NCBI GenBank assembly: GCA_014843695.1 | Contig: CM026390.1 | Span: 10,673,890-10,737,889, forward strand | Origin: Archivesica marissinica | Lineage: Eukaryota > Mollusca > Bivalvia > Venerida > Vesicomyidae | DNA: 64,000 bases | Reading direction: 5' to 3' | Shown here: one piece after another, positions 49,666-59,582 of the stretch | How positions within the stretch are numbered: the first letter of the stretch is position 1 | How the letters are laid out: the number at the start of each line of letters is the position of its first letter | Translations under genes and position numbers: made by a program | The notes under the pieces: generated by a model | Told to the model about the DNA's origin: nothing | The model's input: the letters and a program-made list of their open reading frames with translations, nothing else | Database searches by the model: none

Positions 49666-50380
49666 TATTTGCATACACATTATAATATGCAAATAACAAA
49701 ACAGTTAGAAGTCACACTGCATGCGTTCAAACTAAATATGCACCCAACATGTAAAATTAACATGAACCTCAAGATGTCTAACATTTGGAGTAATTGTAGA
49801 GAAATAACAATTGTTCCCGATGTCACGGACGAGTCGTTTATATATTAAATATGCCCCAACAATTTGAATTTGAGAGGGATTTACGACGTTTCCAAGATGA
49901 GTTTATTGCAAGCTAAGACAGGTTGTTGCGTACTATAGCCTGACATTTGCACAGTCATTTATTTCACTATCTCGAATATAGGACATAACTTAGAAAACAA
50001 AGAGAAGAACCATATGGCGGCAGGTTCATGCGTACATTGTGCTGATTCGAATGTCTGTCAGCCTAGTTTACGCAATAAAATAAAACTATTTCAGCTCGAT
50101 GGCGAAATAACTTCTTACAAGGTTAGTTTAAACACACCAAATACGATGTACCACTGTCTACCAACTGTTCAAGCATATGTCAGACTTAGCCCTTGGAATC
50201 TGGTTGAATCTAGTGTGGAGTTCGTGTCCAGCCCATAATTAGGCAAGGCACTTAAATTCCACATTGCCTCTTCTCTCCCCCTCGTGGCGATGGAATCCAC
50301 TAGGAATGAGAGCGATTAATATAACGTTGTAAAAGCTTGTTTCGCAATCGAGCTAAAATAAATATGTATACACTAATGTA
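49666..50380. other. Intronic spacer
   Basis: No gene recognised. A 74-codon open frame at 50014-50238 has no familiar features. The sequence near 50226-50320 (AGGCAAGGCACTTAAATTCC) looks like a repeat fragment but could not be assigned. Confidence 0.5.
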
Positions 50381-50382
50381 TA

Positions 50383-50552
50383 CAGTCAAACCTGTCTTAA
50401 GCAGCTAGCCAATGACATCCCAGAAAGTGGCTACTTAACACATGTGGCTGTTTAATAGAGGTCAAATGTATAATACAACACCATATTGGGAACTGGCTGC
50501 TTAATACATGTTGGTTGCTTAATGTAGGTGACCACTAACACAGAGTTGACTG
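50383..50552. mobile_element. Tc1/mariner-like MITE, 170 bp, with TA target
   Basis: TA (50381-50382) precedes CAGTCAAACCTGT, and GTTGACTG is followed by TA (50553-50554). The termini are inverted repeats beginning CAGT, typical of Tc1 elements. The body has repeated GGCTGCTTAATA/TGGCTGTTTAATA-type motifs, and no transposase is present. Confidence 0.72.
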
Positions 50553-50554
50553 TA

Positions 50555-51000
50555 ATTAACATATTACTGATTATAACAAGATATAACCAAATGAAAATAT
50601 GCCATTTACCCAACGAAAACATTATAATAAAAACATGCATCCGACAATTCCCCTCGCTGTTCCGCCCATGATCAATGACATGTTCAAGCATGACACAATG
50701 ATCCAAGACACAGACATCACCAATATAGTGATGCACTAACACTATATGGCTTCAATGCTTCAAAAACCGATGTATATATTTTATGCATATTTGTACTTCT
50801 AAAACTGAAGTGATGGTCTCCTCATCAGTTAATCACTCCATGCCATGAAGTAATGTATGTTATCTAAGTATGTGTTTAGATAAACTTCTGTCGTAGTAGC
50901 ACATTCCCTTCAGGTGTTAGTACCGGACTTCCAACCAGTTGTAGCCATTACCGTTACGATCATCCCAAGGTACTTAAATACAACACTCCAGCTCTCTTCC
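50555..51000. other. Intronic spacer
   Basis: Non-coding sequence with no feature recognised. Confidence 0.55.
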
Positions 51001-51290
51001 TGTGTAGTAGTCCAGTGGTTAACACGTTGGAGTTGTAATCCAGGAATCGCAGGTTCGATACCCCCGTCTGACCCTAATACAATTATCAGTCTTTCACTTG
51101 GGACTTTAAACCGAGGTCTCATGTCGGTGCTTTAAACCGTGCACGTACGATAACCAGAGGAGACTCTGGAATGGGTCTCTGTCTGTATCATTGCACTATC
51201 CTCCAACCATCTAAAATGACTAATCTCTTCAGCAGGCGTCGCTCATAATTATGCGCAACCGATAGAGGCGATACATATACGTAAACACGC
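51001..51290 (+). mobile_element. tRNA-SINE copy
   Basis: Same family as 17326-17618: A box TAGTCCAGTGGTT, B box GGTTCGATACCC, CCGAGGTCTCATGTCGGTGC, GACTAATCTCTTCAGCAGGC and tail ACGTAAACACGCACG. It is more diverged, and no clear target-site duplication was found. Its tail runs into the (CA)n-like tract. Confidence 0.88.
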
Positions 51291-51450
51291 ACGCACGCAA
51301 GCGCGCGCACACACCCCCACACACACGCACACATACGCATACGCACACGCACACATACACATTCTTAATGTATTGTTGATGTATTGTTGATGTATTGGTG
51401 ATGTATTGGTGATGTATTGTTATTGTATTGTTGGTGTATTATTAATGTAA
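51291..51450. repeat. CA-rich microsatellite and 12-bp repeat
   Basis: 51291-51362 is CA/CG-rich simple sequence growing from the SINE tail. About 51365-51445 is seven or so copies of a 12-bp unit TGTATTGTTGAT with single changes. Confidence 0.85.
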
Positions 51451-51451
51451 T

Positions 51452-51622
51452 GTCGGTGCTTTACACCGTGCACGTAAAAGAACCAGAGGAGACTGTGTAA
51501 TGGGTATCTCTCTGTATCATTGCAATATCCTCCAAAATCTAAAAAATGACTAATCTCTTCAGGAGGCTTCGCTCATATAGGCAAACGGTAGCTCGATAAA
51601 TAAACGCAAATCATACACATCT
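51452..51622 (+). mobile_element. 5'-truncated tRNA-SINE copy
   Basis: It starts at GTCGGTGCTTTACACCGTGC in the SINE body and runs through ATGACTAATCTCTTCAGG to ATAAATAAACGCAAATC. The tRNA head is missing. Confidence 0.85.
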
Positions 51623-51739
51623 TTGTGTGTGCTATATCGGGATTGGATATTAAAGGGACCTGCCAGTCAGAATCAGAACTTGTTCAACAGTATAATGCAG
51701 AAATAGAAAATAAAATAGAAATTTGTTTTACATGTCCAG

Positions 51740-51992
51740 GTATGACAGATTCTACGCAATTAAACAGCAACACCCGTCCGTGAAGCTACTGCTTGCTGTC
51801 GGCGGATGGAATATGGGTTCGTCACCTTTCACACAAATGGTTGCGACTAAAACTGGCCGCCTAGAGTTTGCGAGCACGTCAGTGACATTTTTGAGAAACC
51901 ACAATTTTGATGGTGTGGACATGGACTGGGAATATCCCGCCAATAGAGGCAGCCCACAGGAGGACAGGCATAGGTTTACCTTGCTTTTAGAG
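51740..51992 (+). CDS. Chitinase exon 2 of those seen: catalytic-site exon
   Basis: The acceptor is CATGTCCAG and the donor GAG/GTACTT. The exon adds 84 codons: YDRFYAIKQQHPSVKLLLAV, GGWNMGSSPFTQM and FDGVDMDWEYPANRGSPQED. DGVDMDWEYP is the GH18 DxxDxDxE signature, with the proton-donor Glu encoded at 51930-51932, so catalytic activity is expected. LLLAVGGWN is the second family signature (beta-3 strand). It joins the previous exon 2+1 and ends in phase 0 after HRFTLLLE. The last about 25 nt of the exon are the first unit of a 54-bp minisatellite that continues through the intron, so the splice donor is repeated downstream. Confidence 0.95.
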
Positions 51993-52565
51993 GTACTTAT
52001 AATGTTCACACCCGAGGGCACGCATATGTTTACCTGGCTTGTAGAGGTACTTATAATGTTCACACCCGAGGACAGCATATGTTTACCTGGCGTGTAGAGG
52101 TACGTATAATGTTCAAACCTGGGGACACGCATAGGTTTACCTGGCTTGTAGAGGTACTTATAATGTTCAAACCTGGGGACACGCATAGGTTTACCTTGCT
52201 TGTAGAGGTACTTATAATGTTCAAACCTGGGGACACGCATAGGTTTACCTGGCTTGTAGAGGTACTTGTAATGTTATATGAGTTCACGCATAGGTTTACG
52301 CCTATTCGACAAGTAGTTACACTGTTCCCACTTGAGTTCACGCATAGGTTTACGCCTATTCGACAAGTAGTTACACTGTTCCCACTTGAGTTCACGCATA
52401 GGTTTACGCCTATTCGACACGTAGTTACACTGTTCCCACCTGAGTTCCCACATAGGTTTACGTTTATTCTAACCATAGATACACTTATCCAACCCATATA
52501 GCGTTAAGTTTATTCTGCACGTAGTTACACTGTCCCCACTCGAGTACTCACATGGGTTTACACAA
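51968..52565 (+). repeat. 54-bp minisatellite, part 1, overlapping the exon end
   Basis: The first unit holds the exon end CATAGGTTTACCTTGCTTTTAG and donor AGGTACTT. The motif AGAGGTAC recurs at 51989, 52043, 52096 (TAC then GTA), 52150, 52204 and 52258, so the period is 54 with one 53-bp unit. From about 52270 the units change to GCATAGGTTTACGCCTATTC plus GACAAGTAGTTACACTGTTC, still 54 bp and clearly alignable to the first type. The array is interrupted at 52566 by a LINE fragment. Confidence 0.9.
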
Positions 52566-53857
52566 TTCAGCATGAAGCCGCCCGTATTGTTTTTGGGGCT
52601 ACCACACTTCACCTCATGAACTCCATAGAGAACTTCGGTGGGAATCCCTTGAGAGTCGAAGACATAATCATAAATTAATTATGATATCCAAGATGAAGAA
52701 CGGCTTAACTTCGGAATGTCTGTCGTCATTAGTTTTAAAGCTTCTAGGTACAATTTGCGCAATGCCGATGTTATACAATCTATACTCACAAGAACATCTC
52801 TATACAACAATGCTTTTCTGCTCTGAGAGACTGTAATGAATTATCAAGTAAACTGCAAAATTCGCCATCACTGGCCTCACTCAAATCTCAACTAAAGGGC
52901 AACGCCACAAAATGCCCGAACTATTTCAACGCCGGTGACAGGAAATGGCAGGTATATCATGCTAGACTACGTACTAGTTGTAGCTCATTAAACCAACATT
53001 TGTTCGATAAACACATTTCTCCATCACCCCTCTGTCAATGTGGTCTTCCTGAGAGTAATCATCATTTTTTCTTTGAATGTCTCTATTATAATGACTTCAG
53101 AATTCGTCTACTTGCAAATACTTATAAATATTGTACCATAACGCTATACACTCTATTACACGGGAACCGTAATCTTAGCGATGATTGCAACGCAAACATA
53201 TTTCAAACAGTCCAAAACTACATCCAGGAAAGCAGACGATTTTCATGAGCATCTCTTTACTAAATGTTGCATGCTTGCTAGCCTGGGAACAGGCGTCGAT
53301 ATATTTTGCCTGGTCAGTCAAATACATATATTTTACCACGGAGACTATTAATTGGGCCGTATTGAGTTTCTGACCATATGCAACATTTTGCCAGGAGTTA
53401 AAAAGTGAAAATTCGACAGACTGGAACCCAGGCAATATGCTTGCCTCTGTCATTGAACTATTCGAATGTATCTATCATGTTTCTTGTTCTAGCATTTCTT
53501 CTTTCGTCCATCTCAATTTACACCTTCTAAATTAGTTACTACAAGTACTTGTTTCACCTTAATAATCTCTTTATCTTATTTATATTCTAATTTACAGTTC
53601 ATGATTAAAACGTTTACCTACCATTATTTCAAATTTAAATTAATAGTTTAGAAAATAGTACAACGCTGTCATATCCCAATTGCATTAAAAATACCTTGCT
53701 ATAGGAGAAGACCTCTAAGTACCTTGCTATAGGAGAAGACCTCTATAAGCTATAGTAGCTTTCAGTTCTAATCCCTTTTCATTCATTTATCTAAATATTG
53801 TGTAAATTGTATAATTGTATATGTTGTATGGTTTGAAATAAACTATGTTTAAACTAA
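52566..53857 (+). pseudogene. LINE ORF2 C-terminus and 3' UTR, frameshifted, inserted in the 54-bp array
   Basis: Plus-strand translations show IQHEAARIVFGATTLHLMNS at the start. Later come ARLRTSCSSLNQHLFDKHI and SPLCQCGLPESNHHFFFECL (about 52965-53085), the zinc-finger-like C-terminal region of LINE ORF2 proteins. The frame ends at 53248 and a non-coding 3' part continues to about 53855. Several frameshifts separate the pieces. Both flanks are 54-bp array units, so it landed in the array. Confidence 0.8.
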
Positions 53858-54633
53858 AACACGTAGTTAAACTGTCCCCACTCGAGTCCTCACACAGGTT
53901 TAAGTTTATTCTACACGTAGTTAAACTGTACCCACTCGAGTCCTCACATAGGTTTACGTTTATTCTACACGTAGTTAAATTGCTCCCACTCGAGTCCTCA
54001 CATAGGTTTACGTTTATTCTACACGTAGTTAAATTGCTCCCACTCGAGTCCTCACATAGGTTTACGTTTATTCTACACATAGTTAGACTGTCCCCACTCG
54101 AGTCCTTACATAGGTTTACGTTTATTATACACATAGTTAGACTGTCCCCACTCGAATCCTCAAATAGGTTTACGTTTATTATACACATAGTTAGACTGTC
54201 CCCACTCGAGTCCTCACATAGGTTTACGTTTATTATACACATAGTTAGACTGTCCCCACTCGAGTCCTCACATAGGTTTACGTTTATTCTACACATAGTT
54301 AAACTGTACCCACTCGAGTCCTCACATAGGTTTACGTTTATTCTACACGTAGTTAGACTGTCCCCACTCGAGTCCTTACATAGGTTTACGTTTATTCTAC
54401 ACGTAGTTAGACTGTCCCCACCAGAGTCCTCACATAGGTTTACGTTTATTCTACACGTAGTTAGACTGTCCCCACTCGAGTCCTTACATAGGTTTACGTT
54501 TATTCTACACGTAGTTAGACTGTCCCCACTCGAGTCCTCACATAGGTTTACCGTTATTATACACGTAGTTAAACTGTCCCCACTCGAGTCCTCACATAGG
54601 TTTACGTTTATTCTACACGTAGTTAGACTGTTT
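53858..54633 (+). repeat. 54-bp minisatellite, part 2 (about 14 units)
   Basis: The unit is ACATAGGTTTACGTTTATTC, TACACGTAGTTAAACTGTCC and CCACTCGAGTCCTC, with GTTAGACTG variants. The period is 54 bp, a multiple of three, so one frame stays open for 268 codons. It shares CATAGGTTTAC and the C-CTCGAG core with part 1 and stops at 54633 inside a MITE fragment. Confidence 0.94.
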
Positions 54634-54666
54634 AATGAAGGTGACCATTAACACAGGTTTGACTGT
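54634..54666 (+). mobile_element. 3' end of the Tc1-like MITE
   Basis: AATGAAGGTGACCATTAACA then CAGGTTTGACTGTA matches the right end of the element at 50383-50552. Its left part is absent, and the 54-bp array abuts it directly. Confidence 0.7.
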
Positions 54667-54742
54667 AGTTACAAATTGTTCGCAACAGAACAACTACATA
54701 TCCTTAAAAATGGATCAACTCATATGAAGAATAGGTGAGTGT

Positions 54743-54976
54743 TTTGCATTTATTTATCGTCGCTAGCGCCGGTTGCCCATGTGAGTGACTCCTCATGACG
54801 AGATTAGTCATGTTAGATTTTTAGAGGATAATGCAATGATACAGACACAGCCCCATTCCAGAGTATTCTCTTGTTCCTTTACGTGCATAGTGTAAAGTAC
54901 AGACACGAAACCTCGGTTTACATTTGCATCCGAAAGACTATGATATGAATCATTTTAGTATGGTGTAGCCGGGGAT
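54743..54976 (-). mobile_element. tRNA-SINE copy, inverted, head-truncated
   Basis: It reads in reverse: TTTATTTATCGTCGCTAGCG, GAGATTAGTCATGTTAGATT, CATTCCAGAGTATTCTC and CGAAACCTCGGTTTACAT are complements of the SINE body. It ends near the CCCCGG of the B-box region, so most of the tRNA head is missing. Confidence 0.85.
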
Positions 54977-55228
54977 GTTAATTTAAACTTTATTTATTTT
55001 ACAACGATTGCGAAACAAATTTCAACAATTAATATTAATCACTCTCTTTGGCGCGGATGAAAGCGTAAATGTGGTCATTCGTGTGGGAGGAAACTGGAGT
55101 AACCGGAGGTAACGCATCTGTCCGATTAGGCGTTCACCGTACCATCTCACCGGGTTACATTGGTGAGAATCTACTATGAAGAATATGATTTGCTTGCATG
55201 CATAACATTGCGATTATATTTTATGCAG
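54977..55228. other. Intronic spacer with repeat fragment
   Basis: GGGAGGAAACTGGAGTAACC near 55090 resembles a dispersed repeat fragment. Nothing else is recognised before the exon acceptor at 55228. Confidence 0.5.
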
Positions 55229-55353
55229 ACACTGCACGATGAGTTTACCCAGGAGAGTATTCCCGCTGGAAAAGACCGCCTCCTGATCACAAGCGCTGTC
55301 GCTGCTGGGAAAGACAAAATAGATACTGCATATGAAATTCCTCAAATTTCTAG
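55229..55353 (+). CDS. Chitinase exon 3 of those seen
   Basis: The acceptor is TTTTATGCAG and the donor CTAG/GTACAA. The 41 codons plus 2 nt read TLHDEFTQESIPAGKDRLLI, then TSAVAAGKDKIDTAYEIPQI and S. This matches the GH18 segment between the DxxDxDxE strand and the MTYD strand (LLxT-AV-AG-I--GYEIP-IS). The phase-0 start joins LLLE of the previous exon. The trailing AG plus the first G of the next exon give Arg. The 19-bp minisatellite begins about 55 nt after the donor. Confidence 0.94.
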
Positions 55354-55411
55354 GTACAATTATAGTCAGTCAAATACTAATACATTTATGTGTATGATGA
55401 GTCTGACGTAA

Positions 55412-56690
55412 TATTTGATGCGTGGTCTCTATATTGATGCGTGGTCTCAATAAGTCTCTATATTGATGCGTGGTCTCTATACTGATGCGTGGTCTCTATA
55501 TTGTTGCGTGGTCTCTATATTGATGCGTGATCTCTATATTGATGCGTGGTCTCTATATTTGATGCGTGGTCTCTATATTTGATGCGTGGTCTCTATATTG
55601 ATGCGTGGTCTCTATAATTGATGCGTGGTCTCTATATTTGATGCGTGGTCTCTATATTATGCGTGGTCTCTATATTTGATGCGTGGTCTCTATATTGATG
55701 CGTGGTCTCTATATTTGATGCGTGGTCTCTATTTTGATGCGTGGTCTCTATATTTGATGCGTGGTCTCTATATTGATGCGTGGTCTCTTTGTGCGTGTCT
55801 CTATATTGATGCGTGGTCTCTATATTGATGCGTGGTCTCTATATGATGCGTGGTCTCTATATGATGCGTGGTCTCTTTGATGCGTGGTCTCTATATTGAT
55901 GCTTGGTCTCTATATTGATGCGTGGTCTCTTTGATGCGTGGTCTCTATATTGATGCGTGGTCTCTATATTGATGCGTGGTCTCTTTGATGCGTGGTCTCT
56001 ATATTGATGCGTGGTCTCTATATTGATGCGTGGTCTCTATATTGAATGCGTGGTCACCTCTATATTGATGCGTGTGGTCTCTATATTGATGCGCTGTTCT
56101 CTCTATTTTGATGCGTGGTCTCTATATTGAGCGTGGTCCCTATATTTGATGCCGTGGTCTCTCATTTGATGCGTGGTCTCTATATTTGATGCTTGGTCTC
56201 TATATTGATGCGTGGTCCCTCTTATTGCATGCGTGGTCTCTATTTTGAATGCGTGGTCTCTATATTTGATGCTTGGTCTCTATATTGAATGCTTGTTCTC
56301 TATATTTGATGCGTGGTCCTCTAAATACTTTGATCGCTGGTCTCATATTTGATGCTGGTCCTCTATATTTATGCTGGTCCTAATTGATGCGTGGTCTCTT
56401 TGATGCGTGGTCTCTATAGTGATGCGTGGTCTCTATATTTATGCTTGTCTTTATATGATGCTTGGTCTCTATATTGATGCGTGTCCCTCTTTGATGCGTG
56501 GTCTCTATAACCCAATATTTGATGCGTGGTCTCTATATTGATGCTTGGTCTCTATATTGATGCTGGTCTCTTTGATGCGTGGTCTCTATATTGATGCTTG
56601 GTCTCTATATTGATGCGTGGTCTCTTTGATGCGTGGTCTCTATATTGATGCGTGGTCTCTATATTGATGCGTGGTCTCTGTATTTTCTTT
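55412..56690. repeat. 19-bp minisatellite with heavy indel noise
   Basis: Unit GATGCGTGGTCTCTATATT, with 13-bp short units TTTGATGCGTGGTC. Copies between about 56040 and 56530 carry many single-base insertions and deletions (CGTGTGGTC, GCCGTGG, GTCCTCTAAATACT), unlike the clean units around them. The same array reappears at 58575-58692 after the gap. Confidence 0.95.
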
Positions 56691-57574
56691 GCTTTAAGGT
56701 CTTGATTTACACAATTGTTCGTCATACATAAATATGGGTTACTATAACATACTATAATATCACGATTTTCACGATTTTGAACATTTTAAATTAATTCACG
56801 GAGTTTTGAATTCGCACATCCGTAATGTATCGCGAACAATGAAGGTGACTCTTTATATAGATCGCTTATAATTGTATTGCCTTTCAAAATATTGATCAAA
56901 TATACATATTTACGGATATAGCGCTACATGTGGACACATTATTGTTCACGAATGAATAGTGAATCCAATATCAAATCTTGTGAATAAATAGCATTTGTTC
57001 TACACTAATTCTCTTAGTGATTATCAATAAACGTAAAACACACACACTTAATTCTAGTCAGTCACGTGTAATGCAGATTGATAGCCACTGTTAGGTTAAT
57101 CAACATTTTATTCAAGAATGGTACAGTTGCAACAGCACAGTTAGGATTGGGGAAAAGGTTACATAGTAACTTATTCGAATCCCTTTCCTTCAATACAATT
57201 ACATGCACACACATATTCTGTTATGACAGGTTACATTACAAGTATTTCATAGTATCTCTTATTTTATGAAGCTATAAAGCGAGTCAAAGCACACGATGGA
57301 AATAAAACATGCAGCACAAACGTTCGGATATTTATGATTTTGTTGGAATATTTCGTTTTGATATAAAAGGAAGAGACGCTCACTTCGGATACGTATGCTA
57401 GATGACATAGAAAACGCACACTTCGGATAAGTATACTAGAGGACATAGAAAACGCTCACATCGAATAAGTATACTAGATGACATAGAAAACGCACACTTC
57501 GGATAAGTATACTACATATAATGTAGGTGTGCGTTTCTATGTACTCTAGAATACATATAATGTAGGTGTGCGTT
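56571..57574 (+). repeat. Copy A of a roughly 1-kb duplication flanking the third gap
   Basis: This segment matches 58579-59582 at a constant offset of 2,008 bp with only about five substitutions, for example TAGCGCTACA versus TAGCTCTACA and GAATCCAAT versus GAATCAAAT. It ends exactly at the N run. It contains the end of the 19-bp array, AT-rich spacer (56691-57370), a SINE-tail relic near 57025 (AATAAACGTAAAACACAC) and the start of the 38-bp array. Confidence 0.93.
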
Positions 57575-58574
57575 NNNNNNNNNNNNNNNNNNNNNNNNNN
57601 NNNNNNNNNNNNNNNNNNNNNNNNNNNNNNNNNNNNNNNNNNNNNNNNNNNNNNNNNNNNNNNNNNNNNNNNNNNNNNNNNNNNNNNNNNNNNNNNNNNN
57701 NNNNNNNNNNNNNNNNNNNNNNNNNNNNNNNNNNNNNNNNNNNNNNNNNNNNNNNNNNNNNNNNNNNNNNNNNNNNNNNNNNNNNNNNNNNNNNNNNNNN
57801 NNNNNNNNNNNNNNNNNNNNNNNNNNNNNNNNNNNNNNNNNNNNNNNNNNNNNNNNNNNNNNNNNNNNNNNNNNNNNNNNNNNNNNNNNNNNNNNNNNNN
57901 NNNNNNNNNNNNNNNNNNNNNNNNNNNNNNNNNNNNNNNNNNNNNNNNNNNNNNNNNNNNNNNNNNNNNNNNNNNNNNNNNNNNNNNNNNNNNNNNNNNN
58001 NNNNNNNNNNNNNNNNNNNNNNNNNNNNNNNNNNNNNNNNNNNNNNNNNNNNNNNNNNNNNNNNNNNNNNNNNNNNNNNNNNNNNNNNNNNNNNNNNNNN
58101 NNNNNNNNNNNNNNNNNNNNNNNNNNNNNNNNNNNNNNNNNNNNNNNNNNNNNNNNNNNNNNNNNNNNNNNNNNNNNNNNNNNNNNNNNNNNNNNNNNNN
58201 NNNNNNNNNNNNNNNNNNNNNNNNNNNNNNNNNNNNNNNNNNNNNNNNNNNNNNNNNNNNNNNNNNNNNNNNNNNNNNNNNNNNNNNNNNNNNNNNNNNN
58301 NNNNNNNNNNNNNNNNNNNNNNNNNNNNNNNNNNNNNNNNNNNNNNNNNNNNNNNNNNNNNNNNNNNNNNNNNNNNNNNNNNNNNNNNNNNNNNNNNNNN
58401 NNNNNNNNNNNNNNNNNNNNNNNNNNNNNNNNNNNNNNNNNNNNNNNNNNNNNNNNNNNNNNNNNNNNNNNNNNNNNNNNNNNNNNNNNNNNNNNNNNNN
58501 NNNNNNNNNNNNNNNNNNNNNNNNNNNNNNNNNNNNNNNNNNNNNNNNNNNNNNNNNNNNNNNNNNNNNNNNNN
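57575..58574. other. Assembly gap (1,000 N)
   Basis: Exactly 1,000 N. The contig ends on both sides overlap in sequence, so the true gap may be zero or negative. Confidence 0.99.
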
Positions 58575-58578
58575 TATA

Positions 58579-59582
58579 TTTGATGCGTGGTCTCTATATT
58601 GATGCTTGGTCTCTATATTGATGCGTGGTCTCTTTGATGCGTGGTCTCTATATTGATGCGTGGTCTCTATATTGATGCGTGGTCTCTGTATTTTCTTTGC
58701 TTTAAGGTCTTGATTTACACAATTGTTCGTCATACATAAATATGGGTTACTATAACATACTATAATATCACGATTTTCACGATTTTGAACATTTTAAATT
58801 AATTCACGGAGTTTTGAATTCGCACATCCGTAATGTATCGCGAACAATGAAGGTGACTCTTTATATAGATCGCTTATAATTGTATTGCCTTTCAAAATAT
58901 TGATCAAATATACATATTTACGGATATAGCTCTACATGTGGACACATTATTGTTCACGAATGAATAGTGAATCAAATATCAAATCTTGTGAATAAATAGT
59001 ATTTGTTCTACACTAATTCTCTTAGTGATTATCAATAAACGTAAAACACACAAACTTAATTCTAGTCAGTCACGTGTAATGCAGATTGATAGCCACTGTT
59101 AGGTTAATCAACATTTTATTCAAGAATGGTACAGTTGCAACAGCACAGTTAGGATTGGGGAAAAGGTTACATAGTAACTTATTCGAATCCCTTTCCTTCA
59201 ATACAATTACATGCACACACATATTCTGTTATGACAGGTTACATTACAAGTATTTCATAGTATCTCTTATTTTATGAAGCTATAAAGCGAGTCAAAGCAC
59301 ACGATGGAAATAAAACATGCAGCACAAACGTTCGGATATTTATGATTTTGTTGGAATATTTCGTTTTGATATAAAAGGAAGAGACGCTCACTTCGGATAC
59401 GTATGCTAGATGACATAGAAAACGCACACTTCGGATAAGTATACTAGAGGACATAGAAAACGCTCACATCGAATAAGTATACTAGATGACATAGAAAACG
59501 CACACTTCGGATAAGTATACTACATATAATGTAGGTGTGCGTTTCTATGTACTCTAGTATACATATAATGTAGGTGTGCGTT
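58579..59582 (+). repeat. Copy B of the roughly 1-kb duplication flanking the third gap
   Basis: It begins within a few bases of the gap edge, in the 19-bp array, and matches copy A throughout. It continues past the match into the inverted 39-bp array that copy A lacks because its contig stops. Confidence 0.93.
59378..59520 (+). repeat. 38-bp minisatellite, forward block (about 4 units)
   Basis: The unit reads GACATAGAAAACGCACAC, TTCGGATAAG and TATACTAGAG. The same block is at 57370-57512 in copy A. Confidence 0.9.

Noticed and set aside
50014..50238. Small 74-codon gene
   Set aside because: No recognisable features, lies in the chitinase intron, and short frames this size are expected by chance.
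53845..54651. 268-codon open frame over the second 54-bp block
   Set aside because: The period is a multiple of 3, so one frame stays open. It is not joined to the exon because the LINE fragment and stops intervene.
55402..55828. Open frames in the 19-bp array after the chitinase exon as an extended exon
   Set aside because: The donor GTACAA at 55354 joins in phase to the exon at 61689, and read-through meets a stop at 55409.
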